A stretch of 64,000 nucleotides of DNA, taken from positions 124,001 to 188,000 of the forward strand of contig NZ_FUWJ01000011.1 of the NCBI RefSeq assembly GCF_900167455.1, in the 5' to 3' direction. This DNA comes from Enhydrobacter aerosaccus (lineage in GTDB: Bacteria; Pseudomonadota; Alphaproteobacteria; Reyranellales; Reyranellaceae). A model generated the notes under the pieces. That model made no database searches, was not told where the DNA came from, and saw only the letters and a list, made by a program, of their open reading frames with translations. Positions 16,912 through 25,823 of the stretch are shown in pieces (the first letter of the stretch is position 1; the number at the start of each line of letters is the position of its first letter). The translations under genes and the position numbers were made by a program.

Positions 16912-17286
16912 TCAGATCGTCTTCTGCGGCAGCGGCGGGACCGCAACCGACTGGGACTGCGACGCGCCGCTGGCCGCAGGCGCCGGTTCGGAGGCGGGGG
17001 CCAACTGCTGCGAAGAGCTCGGCTGCTTGGCCGCGGCGACCTTCTTCGTCGGCTTGTGGGGAGTCTTGGTGGCGTGCGCCGTATGGGTGGCGCGCTTCTG
17101 GCAGGCCGCCTTGGCGCTATCGCTCTTCAGCGCGCTGCAGGAGCTGGCCGTGCTCTTGTGCTTGGTGGTCTTCGTGGCGGGCGTCGGCGTTGCCGTGGGG
17201 GCTGCCGCCGGATCATCCTGGGCGAAGGACGGGGCGGCGAACGCGACCGCAGTCACCGCCATCAGGCTGGCGAACAATAGACGCAT
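16912..17286 (-). CDS. Secreted low-complexity Ala/Thr/Lys/Pro protein
   Basis: A 124-residue exported protein. A clear Sec signal peptide (MRLLFASLMAVTAVAFAAP, cleavage after SFA) is followed by Thr/Pro/Lys-rich low-complexity sequence, a small central segment with two cysteines (SSCSALKSDSAKAACQKRA, residues about 46-64) that could form a disulfide, and an Ala/Ser/Pro/Gln tail. The central segment faintly resembles PsiF-type motifs, but I would not assign it. AGGAGATG precedes the ATG at 17286. Function unknown. Confidence 0.75.
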   Translation of the reverse strand: MRLLFASLMAVTAVAFAAPSFAQDDPAAAPTATPTPATKTTKHKSTASSCSALKSDSAKAACQKRATHTAHATKTPHKPTKKVAAAKQPSSSQQLAPASEPAPAASGASQSQSVAVPPLPQKTI

Positions 17287-17405
17287 GCGAACATCTCCTG
17301 GGCCGCTTCGGATAGGGGGAGCGGTGCGGCCTCGTTTGGACAAAAAATATTATTTTATTTACGTCTGTTGTGTCAAATTCTTAATCTTCTACGAAAAGTA
17401 CGCAG

Positions 17406-18350
17406 TTGCAGGCTATCCTTGACGTCGCCGCGCCGATCTTCGCGGTCATTCTCGCCGGTTACCTCGCCGGGCGCTTCCGCCTGCTCGGTCCGGAAGCGAC
17501 GACGGCATTGAATGCCTTCGTCAGCATCTTCGCGCTGCCCCTTCTTTTCTTCGGGACGCTGGCGCGCACGCCGGTCGGGTCGGTCCTGAATCCTGCCTTG
17601 CTCGCCGGCTTCGGTCTGGTCGTGCTGGCGACCTTCGCGCTGGGCATGCTGTCGACCCGCATGGCGAGCCGGGGACGGGCCGGCCTGGCGGGCATGAGCC
17701 TGCAGGGGATCGCGGCCTCCTGGGGCAATGTCGGTTATATGGGCGTGCCTCTCTGCCTTGCTGCTTTCGGGGAGGCTGGTCTGCCGCCGGCCATGCTCTC
17801 TGTCATCGTCACGGCCATCATCTCGATGGTGTTCGGTGTGATGATGATCGAACTCGAGGTGGCGGCCGGCCATGGACCAGTAAAGACCTTCCTGCGTGCG
17901 GCCTGGAACGTCGCCCGCAATCCGCTGCCGCTGTCGATTGGACTTGGCCTCGTCGCTTCCGCAGTCGACCTGCCGATCCCGGTGCCGGCCGCGAAGTTCG
18001 TCGATCTCCTGGGCGCTGCTGCGGCACCCTGTGCCTTGTTCGCCATCGGGCTGTTCCTGGCCGACAAGTCGATCAAGCAGGGACTGCTCGAGGCGGGACT
18101 GGCGACGCTGATCAAGCTCCTGCTCCAGCCGCTGCTGGCCGCCTTGCTGCTGCCCTTCTTCGTCGATCTGCAGTCGGTTCCCGGCAAGGTGGCGCTCATG
18201 ATGGCGGCGCTGCCGACAGCGGCCAATGCTTTCGTGCTCGCCAAGCAGTTCGACATCTCTGTTGAGCAGAACACGGCGGCCGTGTTGTTATCGACCGCCT
18301 TCTCAGTGTTCACGGTATCGGCCGTGTTGGTTTGGCTGCGGGTCACCTGA
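17406..18350 (+). CDS. AEC-family (auxin efflux carrier type) transporter
   Basis: A 314-residue inner-membrane carrier with about ten helices in the 5+5 arrangement of the AEC family. The N terminus MQAILDVAAPIFAVILAGYLAG and the FVSIFALPLLFFGTLA and LPTAANAFVLAKQFD segments fit bacterial members that move malate and other small organic acids. No ATG lies near the expected N terminus, so TTG at 17406 is taken as the start; it aligns with family starts. The upstream 60 bp is unusually AT-rich and probably holds the promoter. mscL follows by 15 bp. Confidence 0.88.
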   Translation: MQAILDVAAPIFAVILAGYLAGRFRLLGPEATTALNAFVSIFALPLLFFGTLARTPVGSVLNPALLAGFGLVVLATFALGMLSTRMASRGRAGLAGMSLQGIAASWGNVGYMGVPLCLAAFGEAGLPPAMLSVIVTAIISMVFGVMMIELEVAAGHGPVKTFLRAAWNVARNPLPLSIGLGLVASAVDLPIPVPAAKFVDLLGAAAAPCALFAIGLFLADKSIKQGLLEAGLATLIKLLLQPLLAALLLPFFVDLQSVPGKVALMMAALPTAANAFVLAKQFDISVEQNTAAVLLSTAFSVFTVSAVLVWLRVT

Positions 18351-18365
18351 CCGAGGAGAGGATAG

Positions 18366-18788
18366 ATGCTCCAGGAATTCAAGAAGTTCGCGATGCGCGG
18401 CAATGTCGTCGATCTCGCCATCGGCGTGATCATCGGTGCGGCCTTCGGCAAGATCGTCGACTCGCTGGTGAACGACGTCATCATGCCAGTGATCGGCCGC
18501 ATCTTTGGCGGACTCGACTTCACCAACTACTTCATCGGTCTCACTCCGGCGTCGAGTCAGGCGTCGACCTACGACGCGGCCAGGAAGGCAGGTGCCACGC
18601 TCGGCTACGGCACCTTCATCACCGTGACGGTGAACTTCGTCATCATCGCCTGGGTGATGTTCCTGGTGGTGCGCGGCATGAATCGGCTGTTCAAGAAAGA
18701 GGAAGCCGCGCCTGCGCCGCCGGCTCCGCCAACCAGGCAGGAAGAGCTGCTGACGGAGATCCGCGATCTGTTGAAGGCGCGTGCCTAG
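18366..18788 (+). CDS. mscL: Large-conductance mechanosensitive channel MscL
   Basis: A 140-residue MscL. The N-terminal amphipathic helix MLQEFKKFAMRGNVVDLAIGVIIG and TM1 (AAFGKIVDSLVNDVIMPVIG) are close to the consensus. A periplasmic loop, TM2 (TVNFVIIAWVMFLVVRGMN) and a C-terminal helix with a Pro-rich linker (KEEAAPAPPAPP) follow. It forms a pentameric safety valve against osmotic downshock. It overlaps the convergent GNAT gene by four bases (CTAG). Confidence 0.98.
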   Translation: MLQEFKKFAMRGNVVDLAIGVIIGAAFGKIVDSLVNDVIMPVIGRIFGGLDFTNYFIGLTPASSQASTYDAARKAGATLGYGTFITVTVNFVIIAWVMFLVVRGMNRLFKKEEAAPAPPAPPTRQEELLTEIRDLLKARA

Positions 18789-19246
18789 CTCAAGAGGCGC
18801 TGTAGGTAGCGCACCGTCTTGGTGCCGCCCGGCAGCGTCGCCGCGCCGACCTCGGCGAATCCCAGCGTGGCATGGAAAGCGTCCGAGGCTGGGTTCGGCG
18901 GCTCGGCGTTCACTTCGCAGACGATCCGATCGTGGCCCGCCCGCGCGGCCTGGTCGAAAAGGTCGGCATAAAGACGCCGCGCATGGCCATGGCCGCGCGC
19001 CTCCGGCGCTACGACGATGCGGTCGACATAGACGAAGCGGCTGTAGCGTGCGCGGAACCACAGGAAGTTCGGGTTGTCGTAGTCGGCATCCTGGTCGAAG
19101 GCGAGCAGGAAGGCGTCGATATCGCCGATGCTGCGCGTGAAGAAAGCGCATGCCAGCAGCTTCTTCAGGCGCGCGGCATCGAGCCAGGAAAGTTCCACGG
19201 CGTGGGCGTTGTTCAATTCAAGAAGACGTCCGTGATCGAGTTTCAT
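18785..19246 (-). CDS. GNAT-family N-acetyltransferase
   Basis: A 153-residue acetyltransferase. Acetyl-CoA binding is indicated by VDRIVVAPEARGHGHARRLYADLFD and the later CEVNAEPPNPASDAFHATLGF segment, both typical of the predicted-GNAT subgroup (COG3818-like). The ATG overlaps the stop of the dihydrodipicolinate synthase-like gene (ATGA, 19243-19246), so the two are coupled. Substrate unknown. Confidence 0.88.
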   Translation of the reverse strand: MKLDHGRLLELNNAHAVELSWLDAARLKKLLACAFFTRSIGDIDAFLLAFDQDADYDNPNFLWFRARYSRFVYVDRIVVAPEARGHGHARRLYADLFDQAARAGHDRIVCEVNAEPPNPASDAFHATLGFAEVGAATLPGGTKTVRYLQRLLS

Positions 19247-20127
19247 GCGGCAAGTCTGTCGAGCGATAGCGCGTCGAGCCGGTGTGCCAGCGTCTCCGAA
19301 ATGCGCGTGAGAGGCAGGCGGCATTCCGGCGACGTGATCAATCCCTGTCGCCACAAACAGTACTTGATCGGCATCGGGTTGGCCTCGGCGAAGAGCAACG
19401 GCACAAAGGAGGCGAGCGGTGCCCAGGCCCGGCGCGCACCGTCGAGATCGTTGCCGGCGAAGCATCGGCCGACCTCCACGAAGCGCTCGGTCATGAGATG
19501 GCTCGCCGCCAGGATACCGCCATCCGCCCCATTGGCCATCATGGTGAAGTAGAGTGCGTCTTCTCCGGTCAGGACCGAAAATCCCGCTGGCTTGCGTGCC
19601 AGCAGGTCGAGCGATTGGGCGATGCTGCCGCTGCTGTCCTTGACGCCGACGATGTTCGGCACCTTCGCCAGTTCGAGCAGCGAGTCGTTGGAGAGATTGA
19701 CCGCGGTTCGATAGGGGATGTTGTAGATCAGCACGTCGCGATCGGTGGCCTCGGCGATGGCGCGGAAATGCGCGATCAGGCCGTCCTGGCTCGGCCGATT
19801 GTAGTAGGGGCAGACCGAGACGATGCCCTCGAACGGCAACCGCCTGAGCCGTTCCAGTGTCCGTTCGACCTTGCGCGTAGCATTGCCGCCGATGCCCACA
19901 AAGACCGGCACTCGACCGGCCGCAATGGCCAGCGTGCGCTCGATCAACGCCTCGACCTCGTCTTCGTCCAGTGTTGGCGATTCGCCCGTGGTTCCGAGCG
20001 GAAAAAGCCCGTCGGCACCGCAGGCGATGTAGTGCGCGACCAGGCGCTCGTAACTGGCAAAGTCGACGGCGCCATCCTTGAACGGCGTCACCAGAGGGAC
20101 CCACAGGCCCGAGATCCTTGTGCTCAT
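19243..20127 (-). CDS. DapA-family aldolase/lyase (dihydrodipicolinate synthase-like)
   Basis: A 294-residue class I aldolase of the DapA/NanA superfamily. The substrate-carboxylate motif GTTGESPTL, the Tyr in VCPYYNRP and the Schiff-base Lys in VGVKDSSG are all present. DapA itself condenses pyruvate with aspartate semialdehyde, but the superfamily includes many other pyruvate-dependent lyases. The setting (GNAT partner and a divergent LysR regulator rather than lysine genes) makes a catabolic or accessory role as likely as lysine synthesis. No symbol is assigned. Confidence 0.87.
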   Translation of the reverse strand: MSTRISGLWVPLVTPFKDGAVDFASYERLVAHYIACGADGLFPLGTTGESPTLDEDEVEALIERTLAIAAGRVPVFVGIGGNATRKVERTLERLRRLPFEGIVSVCPYYNRPSQDGLIAHFRAIAEATDRDVLIYNIPYRTAVNLSNDSLLELAKVPNIVGVKDSSGSIAQSLDLLARKPAGFSVLTGEDALYFTMMANGADGGILAASHLMTERFVEVGRCFAGNDLDGARRAWAPLASFVPLLFAEANPMPIKYCLWRQGLITSPECRLPLTRISETLAHRLDALSLDRLAA

Positions 20128-20159
20128 GAAGGCCAGATTAACCGCGCCAGAAAATAAGA

Positions 20160-20179
20160 ATATCGAATGTTTTTGATAT
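20160..20179. promoter_or_regulatory. Candidate LysR-type operator between dapA-like and lysR genes
   Basis: ATATC-N10-GATAT is an inverted repeat in the AT-rich 82-bp gap between the divergent genes. This is the usual place for the autoregulatory site of a LysR protein. The arms are only five bases long. Confidence 0.35.
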
Positions 20180-20209
20180 ATCCGTTCACATTTGTTTATG
20201 TATTTCTCC

Positions 20210-21097
20210 ATGGAACACAATCTCGACGTAGGCCTGTTGCGCGCTTTCCTGACGGTGGTCGAAACGGGCGGCGTCACGCGTGCGGCTGCCGTTCTGTCGG
20301 TCAGCCAGGCCGCGGTTTCACAGCAGGTCAAGCGCCTGGAGGAGGTTCTTGAATGCCGCATTTTCGAGCGGCAGGGCCGTCACCTGGTCCTTGCGCCTGC
20401 AGGTGAACGCCTGCTGGCCCAAGCCCGACGGCTGGTGGCGCAGAACGACGAACTGCTCGCGACGATGCGCACGCCGCCGTTCGAAGGCGAAGTACGGCTC
20501 GGCGTGCCCTACGACATCATCACGAGCATCGTGCCGGCAATCCTGCGTGGCTTCGCGAAGGCCCAGCCGCGCGTGCGCGTGAGCCTCGTATGCGAGGATT
20601 CGCGCGTCGTGCGCGAGGCGCTACGCCAGCCGATCGATCGAGGCGGCGTCGATCTCGCGCTGACGACCGAACTCGACTGCGGGCGCCACGGCGAGACCTT
20701 GCGAACCGATCGCCTGGTCTGGGTGGGCGCCGCCGGTGGTGACGCACATCTCAAGGACCCGCTGCCGGTATCGCTCGGGGCGCCGACTTGTGTCTTCCGA
20801 CCGATCGCGATCGAGGCCCTGGGCAAGGCGCGACGGAACTGGCGCGCCGTCTGCGAGGTCAGTCGGCTGGAGCCGGTCCATGCCGTGCTCGAAGCCGGCC
20901 TCGCCGTCGCCCCGCTGTTGCGATCGTCAGTGCCGGACCGGTTCGAGATCCTGGGGCGAGACGCGAAACTGCCGCCATTGCCGGAATTCCGCATCAATCT
21001 GTATGTGCCACCGGGACTTAGCCCCGCCGCCCGCATCCTGGCCGAGCATGTGCGAGCAGCCTTTTCGGGACCCCGAAAGTCGCTTCACAACAATTGA
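20210..21097 (+). CDS. LysR-family transcriptional regulator
   Basis: A 295-residue LTTR. The N-terminal winged helix-turn-helix covers about residues 5-62 (LLRAFLTVVETGGVTRAA, then LSVSQAAVSQQVKRLEEVL). The effector domain follows from about 88 (FEGEVRLGVPYDI). It is transcribed away from the DapA-like gene and probably controls it. ATG at 20210 is preferred to a TTG six codons upstream because LTTRs usually start a few residues before the DNA-binding helix. Confidence 0.93.
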   Translation: MEHNLDVGLLRAFLTVVETGGVTRAAAVLSVSQAAVSQQVKRLEEVLECRIFERQGRHLVLAPAGERLLAQARRLVAQNDELLATMRTPPFEGEVRLGVPYDIITSIVPAILRGFAKAQPRVRVSLVCEDSRVVREALRQPIDRGGVDLALTTELDCGRHGETLRTDRLVWVGAAGGDAHLKDPLPVSLGAPTCVFRPIAIEALGKARRNWRAVCEVSRLEPVHAVLEAGLAVAPLLRSSVPDRFEILGRDAKLPPLPEFRINLYVPPGLSPAARILAEHVRAAFSGPRKSLHNN

Positions 21098-21162
21098 TAC
21101 GATCCGGCGCTGTATGTATCGCGCCGCTGAAACTATCCTCGGCGCGTCGTTTGGAGATTTCG

Positions 21163-21375
21163 ATGCGTACGATCCTCGGCTGGTCCGTAAAACTCTCGAT
21201 CGCCGGGCTTTTGTACGTCGCTTTGAGTAGCGGGTCGGTGCATTTGCCGGAGACGGTGCTGGGATACAGGGTTCCGGACTCGGCACGTCAATGGGTCGAT
21301 CGCAACGCACAGATCGCGGACTTCGGTCGCCAGACCCAGGCCAGCTTCAAGGGGTTGGCCGACGCGATCAAGTAG
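21163..21375 (+). CDS. Small membrane-anchored hypothetical protein
   Basis: A 70-residue protein with one N-terminal hydrophobic segment (WSVKLSIAGLLYVALSSG, residues 7-24), then a polar tail (PDSARQWVDRNAQIADFGRQ) that probably faces the periplasm. TTGGAG lies about 8 nt before the ATG. A strong terminator follows, so it is likely a real, separately transcribed gene. Family unknown. Confidence 0.6.
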   Translation: MRTILGWSVKLSIAGLLYVALSSGSVHLPETVLGYRVPDSARQWVDRNAQIADFGRQTQASFKGLADAIK

Positions 21376-21394
21376 AGTTTGCCGAGGGGGCGTG

Positions 21395-21441
21395 CGGGCC
21401 CGGCCAACGGTCTCAGCGTCGTTGGTCGGGCCCGTTTTCTT
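21395..21441 (+). terminator. Intrinsic terminator
   Basis: CGGGCCCGGCCAAC pairs with GTTGGTCGGGCCCG (13 of 14 plus one G-U) across a 12-base loop and is followed by TTTTCTTT. It ends the transcript of the small 70-residue gene and the LysR gene, just before the convergent FAH-family gene. Confidence 0.93.
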
Positions 21442-21447
21442 TGCGCC

Positions 21448-22215
21448 TTAACCGTAGGTATTGGACAGGAGTCCCACCCCGTCTATCGCCACCTCGACGG
21501 TCGTGCCGGGCCGGATGGGAAGCACGCCGAGCGACGTGCCGCAGGCGATGACATCGCCCGGCTCCAGGGTCATGTCCTGCGAGAGGCGACTGACCAACTC
21601 CGCCGGCCGGAAGATCATGTCGTCGCAGCGATAGTTCTGGCGTTCTCGGCCGTTGACCAGCGTGCGCACCACAAGGGTCATCGGATCGACGTCGGTCGCC
21701 ACCACCGGGCCGAAGGGGCCAAAGCCATCGAAATTCTTGGCACGTGTCCATTGCGCAAAGGCGGCATCGCGCGTGAGCAATTCAGGCGCGGTCATGTCGT
21801 TGATGCAGGTGTAGCCGAAGATGAAGTCGACGGCATCGTCGATTGCAACCCCGCTGCAGCGCTTGCCGATCACGACACCCAACTCGCCCTCGTAAACGAC
21901 GCGGCCGTCGAAGGTGCGCGGCGGCCGGATCGGCTGGCGATGGGCCGCGAAGGCATTGGGCGTCTTGATGAAATAGAGAGGCTCGGCCGGAACCGCCCAG
22001 CCATTCTTTTCGGCAGCGGCCCGATAGTTGTTCCACAGCGCCACCATCTTCGTTGGCTGCGTCGGCGTTAGGAACTGCGCCTCGTCGAGGCCGATGGACC
22101 TGCCGGTCGGCGCGGAGGTGCCGAACAGGTCTCCCTCATGCAGATGAATGACGTCGCCGTCGACGATGCCGATACGGATATCGTCGTCGAGTTTGATCCG
22201 GGCCCATAGAGGCAA
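21448..22215 (-). CDS. Fumarylacetoacetate hydrolase family protein
   Basis: A 255-residue FAH-superfamily enzyme (2-keto-4-pentenoate or ureidoglycolate hydratase/lyase, or acylpyruvase-like). The metal site is visible as VVYEGELGVVIGK (two Glu) and FGYTCINDMTA (Asp). Other family motifs are NAFAAHRQPI, KNFDGFGPFGP, NGRERQNYRCDDMIF and LEPGDVIACGT. No ATG fits. TTG at 22215 has AGGAG seven bases upstream; a TTG at 22221 is almost on top of that AGGAG. Function probably lies in aromatic or keto-acid catabolism; substrate unknown. Confidence 0.88.
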   Translation of the reverse strand: MPLWARIKLDDDIRIGIVDGDVIHLHEGDLFGTSAPTGRSIGLDEAQFLTPTQPTKMVALWNNYRAAAEKNGWAVPAEPLYFIKTPNAFAAHRQPIRPPRTFDGRVVYEGELGVVIGKRCSGVAIDDAVDFIFGYTCINDMTAPELLTRDAAFAQWTRAKNFDGFGPFGPVVATDVDPMTLVVRTLVNGRERQNYRCDDMIFRPAELVSRLSQDMTLEPGDVIACGTSLGVLPIRPGTTVEVAIDGVGLLSNTYG

Positions 22216-22309
22216 AGGCAATCTCCTGTCGAAGCGGCGCTTATACTGTGATGGCCGAGATCCAGGTCAATGCCCTATGCTGAGCGGTCGACACTTGCTT
22301 CCGGCCCAA

Positions 22310-22789
22310 ATGCTCCATCGCATCCTCCTTCCGCTTTTTCTTCTGGCTGCCTCCGCTTCTGCGCTTGCCCAGCCCGTTCCAAACATCCGCATTGCCAGCA
22401 AGGGCGCCTGGACAGCGGATTGCACGCCCGAGGCCCAGACCGGTGAGAAGTGGTGCCAGGCAGGTACCGTGCTGCGGAGCAGCAATCCGCCTTACTCCTT
22501 GGAATTCAACTACGTGCGCGACAGCCGCATGTTCTTCGCCAGAGGTTCGATGCCCCTCTCGGGGGTGCATGCGCAGGTCGAGGGCCATTCAGTCTTCGAT
22601 TTCGACAGATGCCTGGCGGGCATGTGCCTCTTGAAGGGGGCGCCAGCCGATCAGCTCCTGACCCAGATGCGAGCGGGAGGGCGGCTGATGCTGCGGTTTG
22701 ATACGCGTGCTCAACTCCCGGGACCGCTGACGGTCGATCTGGCCGATTTTGATGCCATGTATCGGGCCGCACTTGCTGCACCGAAATAG
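22310..22789 (+). CDS. Exported IalB-like protein
   Basis: A 159-residue secreted protein. The signal peptide covers residues 1-20 (MLHRILLPLFLLAASASALA). The mature part has four cysteines (38, 49, 101, 106) arranged as in invasion-associated locus B proteins: WTADC, WCQAG, and DRCLAGMCLLKG followed by DQLLTQMRAGGRLMLRF. IalB-type proteins are common periplasmic proteins in alphaproteobacteria, and most are not virulence factors. ATG 22277 would give a longer N terminus. It is 39 bp upstream of the CYTH-CHAD gene. Confidence 0.7.
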   Translation: MLHRILLPLFLLAASASALAQPVPNIRIASKGAWTADCTPEAQTGEKWCQAGTVLRSSNPPYSLEFNYVRDSRMFFARGSMPLSGVHAQVEGHSVFDFDRCLAGMCLLKGAPADQLLTQMRAGGRLMLRFDTRAQLPGPLTVDLADFDAMYRAALAAPK

Positions 22790-22828
22790 GCACGCGTAAC
22801 CCTCTCTGGGTCTCTGCGTTGCTTTGGC

Positions 22829-24358
22829 ATGGAGACCGAACTCAAATTCTCTCTTTCACGCGATGCGCGCCGGGCGCTCGAGCGGCATATGGCGCTTCGC
22901 GGCAACGTTGCCGGCGAGGCGGCGACGCGCACCGATCACACGACCTACTTCGACACGTCGGACTTCGCCCTGCGCAATGCCGGCTTCAGCCTGCGCATTC
23001 GGCGTTCGGTCGACGGCGATGGTGGTGACACGTTCGTGCAGACGGTCAAAGCTGCCCAGAATGGCGCCGGCAAGGACGGGTCGGGTTGGCGGCGGCAGGA
23101 ATGGGAATGGCCGGTCGCGCGCGAGGAGCTCGATCTCGAGCATCTCGACGAGGTGCCCGGACTCCTTCCGGCATTGCAGAAAGGACTCGCTGACCTTCAG
23201 CCGGTCTTCTGCACCGAGGTGCAGCGCTGCCGTCAGGTGCTGCAACCGCCCGGCGGCGGTCTGATCGAGCTGGCGCTGGACGACGGCATGATCGTCGCGA
23301 GCCGGCAACGCGAACCTGTGAGCGAACTCGAGCTCGAGCTGAAGGAGGGGTCGGAAGACGCGCTGCTGCGCCTCGGGCTGGATTTGGCCCAGGCTGCGCC
23401 ATTGTCGCTGCAGGTGGAGAGCAAAGCCGACCGAGGCTACCGTCTGCAAGAAGGCGATCGACCGCGCGCGCGCAAAGCCGGCAGGCCGGCGATCGACGGT
23501 GACGCAACGGCGGCGCGGGCTTTCGCTTCCCTGTCGGACTCGGTACTGGATCATCTTCTCGTCAACCAGCCGGCCGTGCTGCGCGGCGAAGAGAGCGAGG
23601 GCGTGCATCAGATGCGCGTGGCCGTTCGGCGGCTGCGGTCTCTGCTGGTGCTCTATACCCCGCTGCTGGAGCGGACCAGCGGGGCGCGATTTGAAGCCGA
23701 GCTTCGTCGTCTCGGCAACTGCCTGGGGGCGGCACGCGACTGGAGCGTCTTCCTGGAGCAGACATTGCCGGCCGCGGAAAAGGACGGCGTGGATGCCAAC
23801 TGGATCGAAATCCTGCGCCTGGCTGCGGAGTCCAAATATCACGCCGCTCTTCAGGCCGCGAAGAAGGCCGTCGGCGTTCCGGAGTTCGCGCGATTCATTC
23901 TGTCCTTTCGCACCTGGAGCCGTTGCCCACCCGCTGCCCTGGCTTCCGCGGCCGAACAGCCCGTGAAGCGGATCGCGCCTTGGCTGCTCGATCGCCTCGA
24001 GGGGAAGTTCGACAAACGGCTCAAGCGTAGCGACGGCCAGGAGCCCGGGACGCTCCACGCCGTGCGCAAAAGCGCCAAGAAACTCCGATACAGCATCGAA
24101 TATCTCGATGCGTTGTTCGGGTCCAAGGCGGCTCGTTACGCCAAGGCCTGCAATCGGCTGCAGAAAAAGCTGGGTGTGCTGAACGATCTGGAGACGGCAA
24201 CGGCACGTGCTGCTGAGCTGGCGGGCAACGATCGCCTCGATCTCGTCCCCGCCGTCGGCGCATTGTCGAACTGGGCCGACGCCAGGCGACCGCCGCTCTT
24301 GAAGAAGGCCCTGAAGGCGTGCGCGACCTTCGCCGAGCAGGACCCATTCTGGCAATGA
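22829..24358 (+). CDS. CYTH-CHAD fusion protein (inorganic triphosphatase/polyphosphate-binding)
   Basis: A 509-residue two-domain protein. The N-terminal CYTH domain (about 1-205) opens with the signature ExExK (METELKFSL) and has TTYFDTSDFALRNAGFSLRIRR. This triphosphate-tunnel domain hydrolyses inorganic triphosphate. The C-terminal CHAD domain (about 225-505) is an alpha-helical His/Lys/Arg-rich bundle (VHQMRVAVRRLRSLL, LHAVRKSAKKLRYSIEYL) known to bind polyphosphate. Together they suggest a role at polyphosphate granules or in polyphosphate turnover. No polyphosphate kinase is nearby. Confidence 0.94.
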   Translation: METELKFSLSRDARRALERHMALRGNVAGEAATRTDHTTYFDTSDFALRNAGFSLRIRRSVDGDGGDTFVQTVKAAQNGAGKDGSGWRRQEWEWPVAREELDLEHLDEVPGLLPALQKGLADLQPVFCTEVQRCRQVLQPPGGGLIELALDDGMIVASRQREPVSELELELKEGSEDALLRLGLDLAQAAPLSLQVESKADRGYRLQEGDRPRARKAGRPAIDGDATAARAFASLSDSVLDHLLVNQPAVLRGEESEGVHQMRVAVRRLRSLLVLYTPLLERTSGARFEAELRRLGNCLGAARDWSVFLEQTLPAAEKDGVDANWIEILRLAAESKYHAALQAAKKAVGVPEFARFILSFRTWSRCPPAALASAAEQPVKRIAPWLLDRLEGKFDKRLKRSDGQEPGTLHAVRKSAKKLRYSIEYLDALFGSKAARYAKACNRLQKKLGVLNDLETATARAAELAGNDRLDLVPAVGALSNWADARRPPLLKKALKACATFAEQDPFWQ

Positions 24359-24403
24359 CGTGCGAATGAGGTGCGGCGGCCGGCCTGAAGCGTGCTGTGC
24401 TGC

Positions 24404-25735
24404 TCAATCCAGCCCTTCATATTCAACCGAAACGTCCTGGCCGGTGTAATCGGGCATGAGCGCGGTGGCGATCAGGCTGACCACGCTGCACAGGGCGATG
24501 TAGATCGCGATCGCGTAACCCGTATGGTAGGCGGCGAACAGTGCTGTTGCGATCAACGGTGCCGGCCCGCCGGCAACGATCGATGCCAACTGGTAGCCGA
24601 GCGAAGCACCGCTGTAGCGCAGGCGTGGCGTGAAAGCCTCAGCGATGAGGGCTGCCTGCGGGCCGTACTGCATGTCGTGCGGAATCAGGGACAGCACGAT
24701 GGCGATGAAGACGGCCCATGGGATCGCTGTGTCGATCATGCCGAAGTAGAGGAATCCGAACAGGCCGGTCACCGCGGCCCCGATCAGGTACATCTTGCGA
24801 CGGCCGATCCGGTCGGAGATATGGCCGAACAGCGGAATGCTGATGAAGGACAGCAGCGATGCCACGAGCACGGCCGTCAGCACGAAGTCGCGCGACATCT
24901 TCAGTGTGCCGGTCGCGTAGGCGAAGATGAAGGCGGTGAAGATATAGAACGGTGCCTGCTCGGAGATCCGCAGCAACGCCGACAGGATGATCTCCTTCGG
25001 TTGCTTGGCGATCACTTCGGCAAGAGGAGCGCGGACGATCCGGTTCTCGGCGACGAGGCGCCGGAACACCGGTGTTTCCAGGATGCCGAGCCGGACCCAG
25101 AGGCCGATGGCGACCAGGACGATGCTGAGCAGGAAGGGGATGCGCCAGCCCCACGTCAGGAAATCTTCACCGGACCAGGCGCTGAAGGCGAGAATCACGA
25201 GATTGGACAGGAACACGCCAGCGGGGACGCCGAATTGCGGCCATGAAGCGATCAGCCCGCGATTGCCGTGGCTGCGCGCCCACTCCATCGAAATGAGGAC
25301 GGAGCCACCCCATTCGCCGCCGACGCCAATGCCCTGGATCACCCGCAGGATCGTCAGGATGACGGCGCCCCATATTCCGATCGTCTCGTAGCTGGGAACG
25401 AGGGCGATCGCGAAGGTGGCGAGGCCCATGCACAGCAGTGTGGCGATCAAGGTCGCCTTGCGTCCGATCCGGTCACCGTAATGACCGAAGATGGCGGCAC
25501 CGATCGGACGACCAATGAAGCCGACGAAGTAGGTGCCGAAGGCCGCCAGGGTCGCGGTCAACGGGTCTTGCTGGGGAAAGTACAACTTGCCGAAGACAAG
25601 GCCGGCCGCCGTGCCGTAGATGAAGAAATCGTACCACTCGATGGTGGTACCGACGGTGGCGGCGACGACCGCTCTTCGCAGCTGCGAACGGTGCTCCGAC
25701 TCGGACAGCATTCCGAAGCTTTCTACCGCCGCCAT
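24404..25735 (-). CDS. MFS transporter, metabolite:H+ symporter (MHS) family
   Basis: A 443-residue 12-helix permease. The MHS signature is clear: TTIEWYDFFIYGTAAGLVF in TM1, GHYGDRIGRKATL in loop 2-3, and RVIQGIGVGGEWGGSVL in TM4-5. The second-half loop has GHISDRIGRRKMYL. Members take up dicarboxylates, proline/betaine, shikimate or similar acids. ATG 25735 with GGGAGG upstream is preferred to a longer extension that would lack homology. Confidence 0.93.
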   Translation of the reverse strand: MAAVESFGMLSESEHRSQLRRAVVAATVGTTIEWYDFFIYGTAAGLVFGKLYFPQQDPLTATLAAFGTYFVGFIGRPIGAAIFGHYGDRIGRKATLIATLLCMGLATFAIALVPSYETIGIWGAVILTILRVIQGIGVGGEWGGSVLISMEWARSHGNRGLIASWPQFGVPAGVFLSNLVILAFSAWSGEDFLTWGWRIPFLLSIVLVAIGLWVRLGILETPVFRRLVAENRIVRAPLAEVIAKQPKEIILSALLRISEQAPFYIFTAFIFAYATGTLKMSRDFVLTAVLVASLLSFISIPLFGHISDRIGRRKMYLIGAAVTGLFGFLYFGMIDTAIPWAVFIAIVLSLIPHDMQYGPQAALIAEAFTPRLRYSGASLGYQLASIVAGGPAPLIATALFAAYHTGYAIAIYIALCSVVSLIATALMPDYTGQDVSVEYEGLD

Positions 25736-25823
25736 GGCGTTGCCTCCCACGTTTGGTGGAACGCGTAACGCCGTTGGCGCTATCGAGTTCCTGCCGCCCG
25801 GAAAGCCATTGCAGATGTCAGGT

